From the NCBI GenBank assembly GCA_934045905.1, contig OW203761.1, forward strand, positions 36,506,964 through 36,570,963: a stretch of 64,000 bases of DNA. The letters run 5' to 3'. The stretch comes from Leuctra nigra. Its lineage: Eukaryota > Arthropoda > Insecta > Plecoptera > Leuctridae. The notes under the pieces are model-generated. The model did no database searches, was not told the DNA's origin, and saw only the letters and a list, made by a program, of their open reading frames with translations. Shown one piece after another: positions 12,661 through 27,000 of the stretch (its first letter is position 1; each line of letters begins with the position of its first letter). The translations under genes and the position numbers were made by a program.

Positions 12661-14941
12661 CCTCCCGAATCCCCACCCGTACCACAATCAAAACCGATTG
12701 ATTATTTGTTCGAAAAAATCGAAATATTCATCAATATTTTATGTAATAAATGGACTGTTTCGTAAATAAAAATAACCCGATTTACTCGTCTCTTGTCTCG
12801 TAAATTGTTGGATATTAGAGACATCAATACAAAAAGACTTAATGGCATTTCACATAAAGGCATCAATCATTCTCAAATACAGTAATTTACTCCTTCACCT
12901 GACACTTAAAAGATCATTTCCCACCCAAGAAACAACTTCTAATGAAGCATTTGTTGAAGAAGTTGATCTCGTTACGGTGAAACTAAACCACCGACGACAA
13001 TAACAAAGGTTTTCATTCCTCTGGGAAATGCGGCTTTTGGGTGGAAAGTGCAGTCAGACTTCTAAGGGGCTGAACTTCAAGCCCCCTCTATTAAGAGCAT
13101 TAACTCAATTCCTTATCAATTTGAGTGATTCCTTCTCCTCCCCACTCCTCCTTTACTCAGCTAACTGTGAAAGATAGAATGTTGATCGCCTGGCAGAGGC
13201 AAAGATGAGAGCTCAGAATCGGAGTAGACTGCTATTCAGACTTAATTTATTACCATTCAGGCGATGTAAGGTAATGCGAAGAGAGCGCGGGCCAAAGTAA
13301 GTCAACTCGGGCTAATCTGAGCTTGCCCCTAATATCAATTCTATAAACTATTAGGTTATTAGTCAAGTAGTAATGCCATGCACAAAGTTCGTACCGCACT
13401 CGAATGTATTAGGACAAGCTTAATGACATTAATATATTACTCACGTATTCCACGGTACCACAGGGATGAATATTTCATATAATTTTCGAAATGTCCCTCT
13501 AGTGACCCCCCTCCCCCCCATCCCATGTTGAACAGTCGACGGCACAAATATTGTTATCCGAGCTCATATGGGCCACACGAAGCTTATTGATTCCTCTCAC
13601 TCCACGTAGACGCTCGTGTGTCAGCTGTTGCTCATTGTTACGCCAGGCCTCCCTGATGGCATGTCTTACTTGCTCTAGCTGTAGAGGCAGCAGACCTTGC
13701 TGATAGACAATAACAACCCCATCTTTCGTAAACACAATCCGAGTCTTCGTTTTACTTGTTATTCACATCAGAGTCACAATAGCACAACAACCATAATGTC
13801 TCGTATCTCTTCAAGTTGATTAAAAATGATTTCATAATTGTTGCGAGCACGTAGTTTGTGATTGTGAAGTTTTCGTTGGTTTTGCAAGGTGGTATGGTCG
13901 GATTCGCGACACGACTACCCCCAGTGGAGACATTACCGTCGCGTCGAGCGCGAAGAAACAAGTCATGAGGGGCGATAGTCGTTACACTCGGCCCCGCGGT
14001 AATGATGATAAATAGGCGAGGGGATGACGGCGACGCCAAGCGAAACACACCCTTCAAGGAGATCGAGACCAACCAGAGGCACACTTATCACACGCGGCAC
14101 AATGAAGACAAACAAGGCTAGAATAACAACTCTCTCTATTTTACATAGACTATTTACTATTAAAGAAACATAACTTTGTCTTATTGTTTTGTTTGACTTA
14201 TCGCGTGTGCTTGAGATATTCTGTGACGGCAGGAAGGGAATAATCTAAGTTAGTTCCTCGACCGCTTTAGTGTCGCAATAAAAGAGATTTTTGGGGACAA
14301 AGGCGACGTTATGATGATTGATAATATTGTTCGGATATTGATGGTGGCGTGTGCGTCTCACGACACACGACGCCCTTTTCTCAGACGTCGCGGTGCACAA
14401 AACTAGCCATTCGTGTCTAGACCATTCACTAATGCCATGAGTGATTGAGATGGCGATCGTCTTGTCTCGCCGAGTACTGTTCAAAAGCGTCTTGGAAAGT
14501 TTAGTAATGTATACCACACCACATATGAAACAAACCTGAAGCAATTGAAACGAGCCACGTTCTGTAAACTGCTGTTGGGAATGGGCTATTCCCAATGTGT
14601 ATGCCGTTGTTTTGAGAGCCACATAATGCAGAGAGCTCGCTCAGTTCCACCATCAGGTGATAAAGAAATGCTGCTTGACCTGATTAAAAGGAACGTAGAG
14701 CACGGATTGTGTCAGATACAGTTGCAGTTGCAGGATGAAAAGAAAGAAACACGTGCTGGGTATTAGAGAGATAGCACTCGTACCAAACTCTCTTGTTTAT
14801 ACAGTGATTCCAGATAAACTTACTCGGCTAGAACTCTGTGAACGTTTTTCTTTTGGTGTGAGAGACTTACTAGTAGGTGCATATTGACATGAATATTGAA
14901 GCTGGTTAGCTAACATGCAGACCAATAATTAAAGATAATTA
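12661..14941. other. No gene seen
   Basis: Frames of up to about 125 codons occur on the - strand (13499-13735, 13752-14084, 14245-14622). They overlap or abut CpG-containing sequence, lack recognisable motifs and have no companion exons. I treat them as chance. Confidence 0.4.
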
Positions 14942-15057
14942 GGCTGCATTTCACCAAGATTCTAAACCCGGGTTAGAGACGGTAAACCTGGTTTAGGGGC
15001 CTCTAAACCAGATTTAACGCCTCTAACCCGAGCTTAGAATCTTGGTGAAACGCAGCC
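14942..15057. mobile_element. Palindromic MITE with TTA target duplication
   Basis: The ends read GGCTGCATTTCACCAAGATT and, in reverse complement, GGCTGCGTTTCACCAAGATT. TTA flanks both sides (14939-14941 and 15058-15060). The interior is also nearly palindromic, with alternating AACCCGGGTTAGAG and CTCTAACCCGAGC phrases, so a transcript would fold into one long hairpin. At 116 bp with no ORF, a 3-bp TTA duplication fits PIF/Harbinger-like MITEs. Confidence 0.85.
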
Positions 15058-17711
15058 TTAGAGTGTTAATCCGAAATTTAAATGTTCAAAGTGTACAATA
15101 TCATAAATAACTGAAATATATATATATATAGAACAACTTTATCTAAAAATGTGATTTACTCGTTATTAGACAAACAGTAATCTACAAAAGAAATATGCTA
15201 TTTACTCTTGGTTTGTATTCATATTCCCAAGTAAATATTGTTGATATTTTTTAGTTAGTTCAAGTATGTTTTATTATTTCTATTTTCATTATCTCTTTGA
15301 ATAATTTTGTAATTATTCGTCTGAATAACGAACCAATCATCCTCCGTAATTTTCAACTCTCTCAAGAAATAATGTAAATATTTGTTAATTATGAGCGCGG
15401 AAAGCTAACATTAGAGTTCCAGCTCATCCCACAGAAATCAATTAGCTTAAATAAATTAGCTAACTCGAGCATCGCCAATAGCAAACAATAGCTGGAGTTA
15501 TCAATCCAAAATGAAACTAAATATTCCTTTTGTAATGCTTTGAATTACGTACGACCTATTATTGATTATACCATTGATATTTCCACACAAAATGACGTAT
15601 ATTATGAATAACCATTAATCAAACCCAGCATGGATTTAATGCCGTTATTGTCCTATGCAGGCATATTATAAGAGCATTATGAGCATCGGAAAATAAATTT
15701 ACCAATGTCAATAAAATAATCTATATACGTATGGGTATAACATTTAGCTTGTTCGAAATTACACGATTTACTCGGGCTTAAAATCAAATCCTTTGGCATG
15801 TGGATAATTTACCTAATAGACAAAAAAAAATGGTTTATATATCTAGGTTTGTTTTCCATGATGCTGAAAAACTATGTGATCCTGCTATTCTGAGCCAATT
15901 AAAATGTGTAATGAGGAGAAAACTAATAAGTCCATTCTGGTCAGCAGTTGCGAGAACGACAAGAAGTTCTTCATTACCTCACTCTTGGCAGAATGGTCGC
16001 TCGTACTGCTTCCAATAACGTAGTTAATTGGAGAGCAATAGAAGTGCAATCCAATCTGTAAACTGAGTTACGTTCTGAACCTCTTTTATGCAATTATTGA
16101 CCACATCCAGCACGAAAGGAGAATTTTGATTTTTGTACATTTGGTGGCACTGGCGGGATACGTTTGAGAGTTAACTCCGTGTGTTTCATATAACATGTTT
16201 TCATATGTCAAATATTTTTTTCAATGTTATAATAGTTTAAAAATTGGTCCCTCTTGAGAATCAGTAGTTAAATAGTCTGAATCACGATCATTGTTTTCAT
16301 TTAAGAACCACAGTTTCAATAAATAATATGAATGTGTTTCAATATCGTTCAGTCAAATGTTGGTTTCAATTATCGTACACTGCATTTTAGTGAGCGAGCA
16401 AACCGAGCGAGGTCCTGTTATCATTTTATAATTTGTTATCTGTTATCATTTGCCACATTTGGAAACTTCATCTGTTTTATCTTTCGTTCTAACAGGAATC
16501 ACCGTTTCTCTGATTGAGTTGAAACTTTGCATGCACGTAGTGACCATATATTATAGTCTATAGCGTGTGAGTATACTAGGCTATACTTTTTAACTTCGAA
16601 AAGTGATAATGAACATCTTACAATGAAGATCAAATTTTATCATATTTTACAAATCTTCATCGAAAATGGTCTAGAATTAAATGACAAACGTTTTTTGTTA
16701 TCAAAATATATCTAACGCCTAGAATGGGTACTTCTTTGGTTTTGTTTTCACTCCAGAGTGTAGAAAACAACCTTATTGCAATATCAGTTGAATGGTTTTC
16801 TAATGATATTCATTTGTTGTTTCCGCTAAAGAGTCTTCTACTTGTATTTTCATGTGATAGTGACTTGATCTCAAGTCTCAATCTAAACATTGCTCTGTAC
16901 ATTTCAAGCTTTACGAATGGTAGAAGCTTAGACGAAATTATAGCTGTTGGCTAGACGACTGTTATTTTGTCTTAGGTAGAAGCGTCAAATAACACAATTA
17001 ACACAATGAAATCTAGTAAAGTTACTAGATTTCATTGTAGTTTCATAGTAGTAACATTATGTGTACGGTGGTGGAGGTGCCATGATAACAATTTTACAAA
17101 TGGTGGCAGGTGTTGACATATTATAACTTGACAGAGAGAAATGTAATTTCGTTTTTAAATAAATAAACCATGGACTTAGAAAACTAAGCGATGTTTTTTT
17201 AGAAATTGAGTTATTGGTAGGAAATTACTAGAAAACTATTTAGCCACAATCGGAACCAGAAATATTCCATCAATTCCGAGGAGATAAAAGTTATTCAAAG
17301 GCGTTTCAGTACCAGTGTTCCATCATTAGGTATCTTTGATTCTATTTTATCTGTAGGTTATTCTTAAAATTCATGGTTCAAATGTTTAAATAAAATATTA
17401 TATTATTAGAGCAACATACATGGCTAGTTAACTCCTGGTAGAAGGTACCCGAGAGAGAGGTGGAACCCACTTCATGTCCCGATAATGTTGTTGAATATCA
17501 TGGTATTGATACAAAATAATAACATTATTATCATTCGGGGGTGGAAGTGATGGAAGAGAATGATGGCACGAATTTACTTTTGGTGGCAGCGGAGCACAAC
17601 ATAAAACTAGTAAAGACATGCTAATTTTACAAATGGTGTCAGCTGTAGGATGCATCTCTGGAGTTCTCAGGAGTTCTCAGGAGTTTAGACCAACGCCTGA
17701 TGTATTGGATA
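15058..17711. other. No gene seen; contains repeat pieces
   Basis: An AT microsatellite lies at about 15117-15130. From about 16390 to 16560 is a diverged relative of the 9.5-kb dispersed repeat (GAGCGAGCAAACCGAGCGAG, then a TGAAACTTTGCATGCACGTA block). The phrase ATTTTACAAATGGTGGCAG occurs at 17091; a one-base variant is at 17624 and another copy at 31461, so it belongs to a further dispersed family. No coding exon supported. Confidence 0.45.
17003..17038. repeat. Perfect 17-bp-arm hairpin
   Basis: Arms ACAATGAAATCTAGTAA and TTACTAGATTTCATTGT are exact reverse complements separated by two bases. Possibly the remnant of a foldback element; no flanking duplication is obvious. Confidence 0.75.
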
Positions 17712-18050
17712 CCACGGTTCTCGTTAGGTCACCGAGGTTAAGCAACATTGAGCGGGGTCAGCGGTTGGATGGGTGACCGTTCAACTCTGTCTTGCCAGTT
17801 GCTGCCGTTGGCCCAGAGAGACTGGGGTGTTTGGAGGTTAGTGTGACGACCTCCCTCCACCCGTTATCAGTCTCTCGACGGCACTGGTTGTGGAGGCCCG
17901 TGCTGTAAATGATACATCGTCCTTCGGACCGTTGGCTCCCTTGGTATCTCAAGAGTAGACTATACATGAACTATACCGGGTTTCCTCTCCTCCTTCTCTA
18001 TTACATTCTCACTAGTGGAGCCTCGGCTCTGCTGAGAATATAAAAAATAT
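17712..18050 (+). mobile_element. 5S rRNA-derived SINE (SINE3-like)
   Basis: Bases 17712-17780 follow the middle and 3' half of eukaryotic 5S rRNA: a CGGTTCTCGT segment, the internal box A-like GTTAAGCAAC and the box C phrase GGATGGGTGACC in the right order and spacing. The 5' part of 5S is weak or missing, and the downstream sequence is unrelated to 5S. It is therefore not a working 5S gene but a 5S-headed retroposon or pseudogene. The body to about 18050 ends in an A/T-rich tail (AATATAAAAAATATTAAT). The exact 3' end is uncertain. Confidence 0.65.
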
Positions 18051-21000
18051 TAATACTTTTGAAATTTAAATTTCGACATATTTCAAGAAAATCGATATAA
18101 ATGGACGCTGGGGAACCTGCAGTAGTCATTTTTGCATCTCTTCACATTAATTTATCTCTGTAATTTGCTACATAATAATCCGAATTTCCTCTCTTTATAG
18201 CCAATCACTTTGAGCAATGCTGAATTACATGGCATCGGAATTAAAAATGACCCATCCATGCGTAATTCGTGAGGGAGAGTTGGTCCGATGTGGGTGACTG
18301 TTTCCCGGTGGGAGGGGGAGGGGGGGGGAGAGTTCGGGAACCGAGGGTGGATGTATAGAGTTGTTTTATTGTTTAATCAACTAACTAGGCTGTTTATGCA
18401 GTGAAGGGCTGATCTGCATTCAAAATACATGGCAAACAAAGAGTTTGACTCGATCGACGGGAATTGTGGGAGCTAATGTTAAGCTAATGCCATAAAACCC
18501 CTTCCGACAAGAAAGAGGATGATATAATACAATAGGCAAATTGCAATGAATTTTACAATCGTGTAATATTAAGCTTAATTGTAGACGAGATGGCATTCGT
18601 TTGGGTTGTTGGTAAAACACTGGGCAGTACATTTACTAGACGTAATTGTACCCTTAGGGACAATAACACGTTGAAATAGAAGGGAGTTTGTATACATTAT
18701 ATGTTCAGCGCTGACCTCTGAATAGACGACTACCAAATCACAACCTCCAGAGCTAGGTTTCTCCAGCAGAGGTACTGCCTACATTAATTTTATAACCGAG
18801 CCAAGTTAGAATAATTAATAACAATACGCAGCTTAGCTAGATCATACAGATTTATTCAATGGTAGGGTAGAAAACCAGGGTTGGCGCAAGTACTTTAATA
18901 TGAAGGGATTTTGAAACATACTTGCAGCGTTTGTTCGGGTAATTCAAAATGCGGCTAAATCAATAAATTATTTGTGTACTGCAAATATTAGTTGACATTA
19001 TACTCGATTAACAGTAAATAATTTAATATGCTTTTCTGCGTGATGACCACACTATCCATTAATCTGATGCCGATTCCATAACAATTATTTTAGACTATTA
19101 TCGGTTTCAATTAAATAAATATAAATTGTGAAAACTCTGTGTACATGGTTTAGCTTCATGTTGTCGCTTGCTTCAATATAAACATATTAGTATATTAGTT
19201 ATACCACGGTTTTACAATCCCAACTGAAATAGAATACTTACACAATGCTTACTGCTTAAGTATGATTAAATTATTCATTATCAACGTACTCCCACACTGA
19301 GCTTATGTTTTTACAACGTATATAAACACTTTTTTATTTTCTTAGAACTTTCAGCTAGCTTTCTTTCAGAGGGAAATCTCTGAATTGTACTTAAAAAGAA
19401 CCCAAACTTTATTGGAGGGGAGAAGCTATTAATGAAGTTAAACTGAATCACGTCAATCATTTCAAACTGCCTATTAAGATTTACCATTGGCCTGAACGTA
19501 ATGACTTTAATAGTTCGCCACTACTTTAATAACACCTCACTTAATCATGAGCCTATTAAAAGTAATTAGACCTTGTGTAGTTGAGATGCAGGTGTAATTT
19601 ATCGCGTGTCGACATTGTTTAGCGACTCGGATGTGTGTGTTGCGGCCACGTTTAGTATAATATAGAGAGTAGAAGACATCCACCTTGTGCAGGCGTCGCC
19701 GACATCTTGATTTATCTGTCGCCAAGCGTCGCGACGCCTATGTAACGCACGGAAGCGAGACAGCGGGTGTAGTTAGGCTCCGGGCTTAACATCTGCTAGC
19801 GTCTTCCCTTGATTAACGCTCACCTAGTTCAACCAACAACGTAACTATACAGGAGGTGGAGATAATTGGGTAAACACACCTAAACCCCTGCGTTCAAAGT
19901 AATCAATTATAAACGTAACGATATTTCTAATGACATATCCAGATATTAAGCTCCGGGGGTAATATCAGTCTTAAAGAGAAATGTGTGGCGTTATCTTCTT
20001 GGATTCTCATTGGCTTTCTGCGCTCTTCCGACTCTAGTTTGTCTGCGTCATCGTGTAGGAGACATGGAGAGGTTGGAAAGCTCCGCGTCGACGGGATCCT
20101 ATCATTCATCTCATGTCGACGACGTCCCGCGTCCCGACGCCGTCAGACGCGTGTCATTGTCACCAATTTGACACCGTTTCAAGGAACACACTTTCACACT
20201 TCACATATTGTTATTATTATAATAAAATCTTGCCTTTTCGACTGAGGACTTTGCTTAAGAGTTTGTGACGATTGTGACAAAACGGAAGTAAAGTTCGAGT
20301 ATTTCCCACAGTCCCTCGCGACTCGTTGGTAAGGTTAGTTCGGTAACCGGCGGCAGTTTGTGAAAACTTCGCACAAAGAAATAAGGAGGAAAAAGTGGAT
20401 GAGGACAAGAGGGGGTGGGGGGAGGTGCTACTTCATTCTCATCACGTGACCTGGGGCTTGATTTGGGATTAAAAATTCCCTCCCCCACCCTCCGTCTGCA
20501 CGGCCCTACATACCGCTTTCCACCGCAACTTTCTTTTTCAGTTGATTTTTCTTAAAAGTTAGAACTTTTATTCGTTTCTGTGAGCATTTTTTCCCCTTTT
20601 AAAAACTTCATTTTTAAAAGAATACTCGCATTTGTTTTTGGACTAAACTTAGAATTTCAACTCTTAATGATGCACTTTTCATTTCTGAAAATTACGATTC
20701 GAATACATCCTATTTTATGACATGAGTTCGTACTCAGTAAATTTCTGCTTGTTTCATTAAATTTACCTAATTTAGTTGATCAATATCATTCTCAATATGC
20801 ATCTTCCGGGAATGCTAATTATTACAGTATGTTATCCTTCTACGTTTTGAATTGCTATAACTTCTCTCTCAGAGAGTGAATAAGAGCTCATGAGGTATGC
20901 ATGTATCTTCCAAGGCAATATCATAGACGAAGGCTACAGTTTCCATCCCTTTGGGGTGCCTTCAGGCATGTTATATCAGAATTAGGATCAAAGGAAGATA

Positions 21001-24000
21001 TTTCCTAAGGCTGCAGAGATTGATATTGAACACTGCTCTCTCGAACTCAGCTTTGTAAATATGACAAAGATAATATAATTAATGATTAGACTGGAGTAAC
21101 ACAATTATTAACATTACTCTCGACGTTCAGTTCATGCATCTGCAGTGTAAGAGTAAAAATGAAACATCCAAGTATTTTTAATAAAGCCTCTTTGGAAGAC
21201 GTGAGCACAAAGCTGGATGACAGACATGGTAAGAATCATGGCTCTGTTAACATGTCAGAGAGGAACATTACTTGTTTCAAATATTGCATTGTCGGTGATT
21301 TCTAAGACCTATTCATCATCGTCGACAGAAGTTCACCGCAGTTCGCTTCGCCCCGACCCATGAATCAATTCTCATTACTTAGCCGTTCCTCGGCTTCATG
21401 CATCCCCAATGCGAACTGTCAAGTCTTCCTTAATTAACGAGATATTTAAGATGGATCTGTGTATCATCTTAGACATTCACAAAATCACCCTCGACGTGTC
21501 TCGTCGAATATTTACATCGAGACGGTTTCGGATGCCGTCTCCAAGTCTCCGCCTAGACAATCGCGAGTGGCTTCTTTGCCCAGAAGAGCAACGTGCCAAC
21601 GTCAGGCCACCACCACTACGACTTCGAGAAAGATTACTGTTTTACGACAAAGTTATGTTTTCACTTCAACCAGAACTTTTGCAATTTCACCGCGCCAAAT
21701 TCCAGACGATTTTGCATATTGCAATTTAGTTGTCTTTGAAGGTGACGGATAATAGTAGAAAGATGAGAAAGGAACTCTTCGATGGAAAACATTCGGCTGA
21801 TATATATCAGACGACCAAAATGGCGACTACTTTTGGATCAAAGGAAAGCTATTCTGTTCCAGGAGCAAGCAAGGAATTCCAATCGCTTTCCTTATCCTCG
21901 AAGAACGGAAAGCAAGAAGGTGGATAAGCAACGGAATGGGATAAGGACAGAGTAGAGACAGAGAGACAGGATGCGAGGGAAGATGGTGGGGAATGAGGAA
22001 TCAAGGAGATGAATAGAGAGAGAGAGGGGAGAGAGTGAGGAGAGGGTGGCGACACGATGCGGGAACATTTAGAAACCACCGTCACAAACTTACGAACGAG
22101 CAAACTCAATTTCGAAAAGAGTAGAAATTTACATCACAGTCGATTTCCAGATGCTATATCACTTAGCTCAGTAAACACATTTTCATTTTGGCTGCGATTT
22201 GAATCCTATAAATAGATGATTTCGAGAAATAAACTCGGTAGATTAATAGTGATTTGTTTGCTTAAGCTCTTCCTAAGTTAACTAAGACGGGATTACGGAA
22301 GTTTACTGAACCAATACACTGATAAGATAATGTTCACCCCAAGCGCCTTAGGTCATTGATTATTGATAATGAAATACGCCGATCTCTATTGTTTGATTAA
22401 AAGTTTAAAGCCAATACAAGCCAACGTCTTGCGAATGTTCTATTCTATTGAAATTCCGCTAGGAGGGGAAAAGTTTCAGTTCGGTATGTTTTACCTACGT
22501 CTACATCAACGTTTCATCGAAAACGGATTTAATTTGACGAGGATTTCGTATTTTACAGACGAATAAGTATCGATCTTGGACCCGGTAGAAATTGTTGCAG
22601 CTATTCATGGCGTCGGAGGTCATACTGCGACTTTCGAACAAGAAAACCACAAGCAATAACTTGGCATAGATTCCAAGAGAACACACGTGCAGAAAGGCAC
22701 TTGAGTTTAATTAAATTTCAATAGAAATTCGTATAGCAACAAAGACCAAACGATACTGATCAAGAGAGAACCCAAGATAGAGTGAATTATTATTCACTCG
22801 ACGTTGTCCGGGGAGTGGAAAATACTGTGGTTTAACGCTATGTGAGTGAGCACACCCAAGAACAGTGGTGAAAACGCGAACAAATACTAAGAGCTCTTCG
22901 TCTTGTAACAACGAGTCGTCAATTCATCGATCAACAAAAAATAAATAGTATTTTAACTAAATTAATTTTAAATGTTTAACATTTGATTAACGTGGAAAAA
23001 ATATAACAGAAACAGTGTATAGTTTAATCGGAATTCCGTTACAACATTCCCATATGAACTAAATAATCGTGAGCACTTAGTCTTAGTAACAAGTGCTTTA
23101 AACCTTTGACACAAGGGTCTTGCTCCACTTGTGCGCGAACTAATGCTAGTCAGTACCGACAAATTGACACGACAGGTGTACTGGGTATAGAATATTACGC
23201 AGGAATCCAGCGTGGATGCTGTGAAATGTAAGGGGATCTGTGCTCGCGACAAACCACAGCGAGATTAATCTTCCAGTAGCAAACTACGGAATGTTGGAAT
23301 ACAAGGGGAGGCGCAGCCAAGATTCAATTTACCTAGCATTTGCATATCGCTAATGCGATTAAGTAATGGGGTAGCTCTCGTTCCAATCGCTGGCTGGATT
23401 TTCTTAACTCCGCAGACAATATTAACATGGAGGGGTTTGAAGAAAGACACTCAATTCAGTCCAATCTACTTATTGAACTGGCATACTATGGTTTTACGAG
23501 GATTGGTCCAAACAGAAAATGAGATGAAAAGATACTTTGTGTTGTTTTGTAGTTTTGTTCTGAGTTGTGTGATTATATTATAAATTATACTTTTGTTCAT
23601 TAAGTTTATTTTGTTTTGTATATTCCTAATATAATAATGGTAACCGACTATACCAAATTATGGACCATTATGGTTTTCACTGAACCAACAATAGAGTTTT
23701 GGGCATAAGTATTTTCATGTAACCAAGAGTGAATAAATAAAAAATACTCGTCCAATGTGAGTTCCAAAAAATATTAAATCATATTCTATGTCAGTGCTTG
23801 GATTACAAAATAGCAGGAAATGTGTCAAATAATGTGGTAATAATACTTCATTGATAAAGATGGCACCATTCTCTCACATCACCTTGTATGTATGTACTTA
23901 GATGGATATACATTTCAAGTATAGGTCAAAAGCATGTCAAAAGTAACGCTACATTACAGGACAACTTAATTAGGTCCAATAAATTTATTACTTCTAATTT

Positions 24001-27000
24001 AAGATGTAACTGCTACCATCCAATCTTCCCCAGTTTCATTTTCGTGTAAGTGCTCACGTAAGCCAACAAGAAAATTAATTTAAACCACCTTACATTTTAG
24101 TTATCCTCCAAATATTCAGTTTCCTAACCACGACCGCCGAATTTTCTTGCTCAGGTTGCAAATCATCCATTTTGTTTGCTCCTCTCTGTACAATGCGTCC
24201 GCCATTGTTTTCCCACATTCAATTCGTATGCTTCATCGCACTGGTGCTCACTGCAGCACGTAAAACTCATTTTTTACACACGCTTATTTCAGAAAACAGA
24301 AAATGTATTTGTATTTCTCCTTGGCTTTTCAACCTTTAGCTATAATTCTTGTTTTTTGTTATCTTTATTCACAAAACCAGAGGCTGGGCGGCTTATCTTC
24401 GATCTCTTTCCATCTGCTCCGTTTCTACCATCCCTCTCTATTATCATTTATTATAGCCCCTGATAATCCTTATCCACCGGGGCTTACTGAGTTTTCCTAA
24501 AATTTCCCTACAGCCCCGTTATTGTTTCGTGTTTTTACCGCAGAGTATTTCTTATGCAAGACGCGCAATTCTTCTTCATAGAGCTTCCCACTCTTATGAT
24601 ATTGTACCAAGTTCTTTGTGCTGATACGATCTCTGGACCCCATCATCGGACAAGGTTCATCGGTTTCATCTAAGCGACTTTTCTACGCTTATCTCTCGTA
24701 AAAGAAGACTTCCAGGCAAGGCTGGAGAAATCTGTCGCATTGAGCTCCAGTAGGCTGGATAACATTTCCCCTACGTCTCATGTCCTTGTGTCAGTCACCA
24801 GACGTGTGTCTCTTCCATTCGCCTGCGTATCTCTTTCACCACCCTCTCTTTGTGTCACAAACGATAGCGGCCCACTAATACCTTCTTCTATATAGTCTCC
24901 TTGCCATTCGTAGCTGTCACGAATACAATTGTTCAATCTCATCAGCATCTTGTGCATTGTCGAAGACGTGTTTCAGTTTTTCAGATGAACCTCGAGATTG
25001 CTAGAATGTCGAAATAGATTCGTAGATCGATATCACCTGGTAATCGCAATGAGTTATAAAATCAATTCAATAGATTAAAATTTCGTTTAACTGAATCTTC
25101 TGCTCTTTGAAGAGGCAGTGAATCTGTCTATTCACATAATGAATTCAGAGAGCTTTATGTAAACCCCGTTGTGCAAAAATGTGAAACGGATTACTTTTTA
25201 ATCGTTTTATGGAGATTTTTAAAATACCTTCAAAACTTTGAAAATTACCTCTTTTAGAACACGCTTTAGTCATAAAAATGTTTCCCCGCATCCTAGCTCT
25301 TGCAACGAGATCGTGAAAATCTGAGGCTAATTTACATTAAACTGATAAGCAAACATTACCGAGAAACATCTTGCAAATGCGTCCAACAAATATTAGTCTT
25401 TGAAATATTTTAGAAAGTTTTGCTATGCCGGGAGCTTTGGATAACGGCGGGCACGGAATGAAAAGAAGAAGCGGAGTTTTCAATAATGAACCTGGCTTTT
25501 GGTTCGTGATATGGCGAGGTCGACGAGCGAACGTTCCAAACGAGAAGAAGGGGAAAAAAGAACTCGCTTCCAATCAACGGAATGGAAAATAGTGCACCAT
25601 TGTCACCTCAAATATCAGGGAAACAAATTCACCGCCCCTCTCTGCGATCAAAGTGATTAAAATATTCGAGCGTATTCACAATTTTAATAAATTATTTTAA
25701 TGTATGGGTTGGTTTTCCATTACATAGTCAACGCTTGCACAAATGTGTCGCGCATTTGGAAATATGTGGTATAATATTAAAAGCAATTAATATATTATTC
25801 AGCTCGTTGAAAGGTTCATACTAAATCTGAAATTCAAATGACATTTTTATATGCAACAGTTTAGATCAATCGTGCTTCTATAAGTATGTAAAGCATAATA
25901 GGCTCAAAGTTGTTCAACCTAGGGCAAGTCTTATTTAGAAAAATCCAGTTATTGAATTTGTATTATTCATTTATATTTTAACTTCCATGACCCGAAACTT
26001 TTATAATTATGTACTATAACGAGCGCCTACCTAAGAACAATTGAAATATAATATAGACGAGGGTACGTATACATTTATTTAGCTAAAACATATTTCATCA
26101 AATTAATGTCGTGTTTGTATTTCATATAATTTCAGCTAAATTGATTACATAACTTGGTTGTAAACAGGGAAAAACGATGCCAAAAATATAATTTTATACA
26201 ATTTCTAAAATGATGAATGAAGTTCTGGGCAAAGTGTTTGCCCACAGTACAGTACTCAGTAGATATCTGAGAGTAAAATTATTATTTCTGCTAATTAATT
26301 CATACGATCTCATAGCATCCCATAGATACGATTCATCAATATCATTTTCAATCAGTAACAAACTGTTTACATTACAAATTCAAAGCTTTATCATTCAAGA
26401 CTGAATAACTTGTGGAAACACAACCGTCGTTCAAGTCCTGAATCAAAGTTTGAAAGCATGTACTTCTGTTGGTGTTCTAAACGCTATAGAAACATTCTGT
26501 AAGACGTCATCCGGATGCACTTATTGTCGAAATAAATCCACCTCGAACTGAACAACTGCATCGGTTTCGAGGCGTTATTCACCCCAATCAAACTTGAACA
26601 AACTGTCGACATTCTCTCTCCTTCAAAAGAAGGAGCAGGAAAAGTTTCGCAACAATAGACTTGCTACAGTCCGTAAATCAACCCTCAATAATATATAATG
26701 GCTTATACCAAAACTTGCCTTACAAAATCTCTCCATACGTTCACGAATCTTTCTGTACCATCGACTTTGTAAATTTGTTGGACATGTCAACTATATCAAG
26801 GAGAGAAGAGGGAAATAAAGGGGAGTAAAGCGTCAGCAAAAAGATTTCCCTGTACACCGTTGCACGGTTCAATATAGTATCGACATGAAAACTCCGCAGG
26901 GTTCTGGGCAAATCGAGAACCATGTGAGTGAACTCATATGCAGTTTTGTGATGTGTGATGTGTAAAAGTCGATGTGTAAAAGCCGCATGAGTGGCCTGCC

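Noticed and set aside
14245..14622. 125-codon frame on the - strand
   Set aside because: No motif, no companion exon and no homologous copy. It overlaps a CpG-containing stretch poor in stops.
17712..17780. Functional 5S rRNA gene
   Set aside because: Only the middle and 3' half resemble 5S, and downstream sequence is unrelated to a 5S end or terminator.
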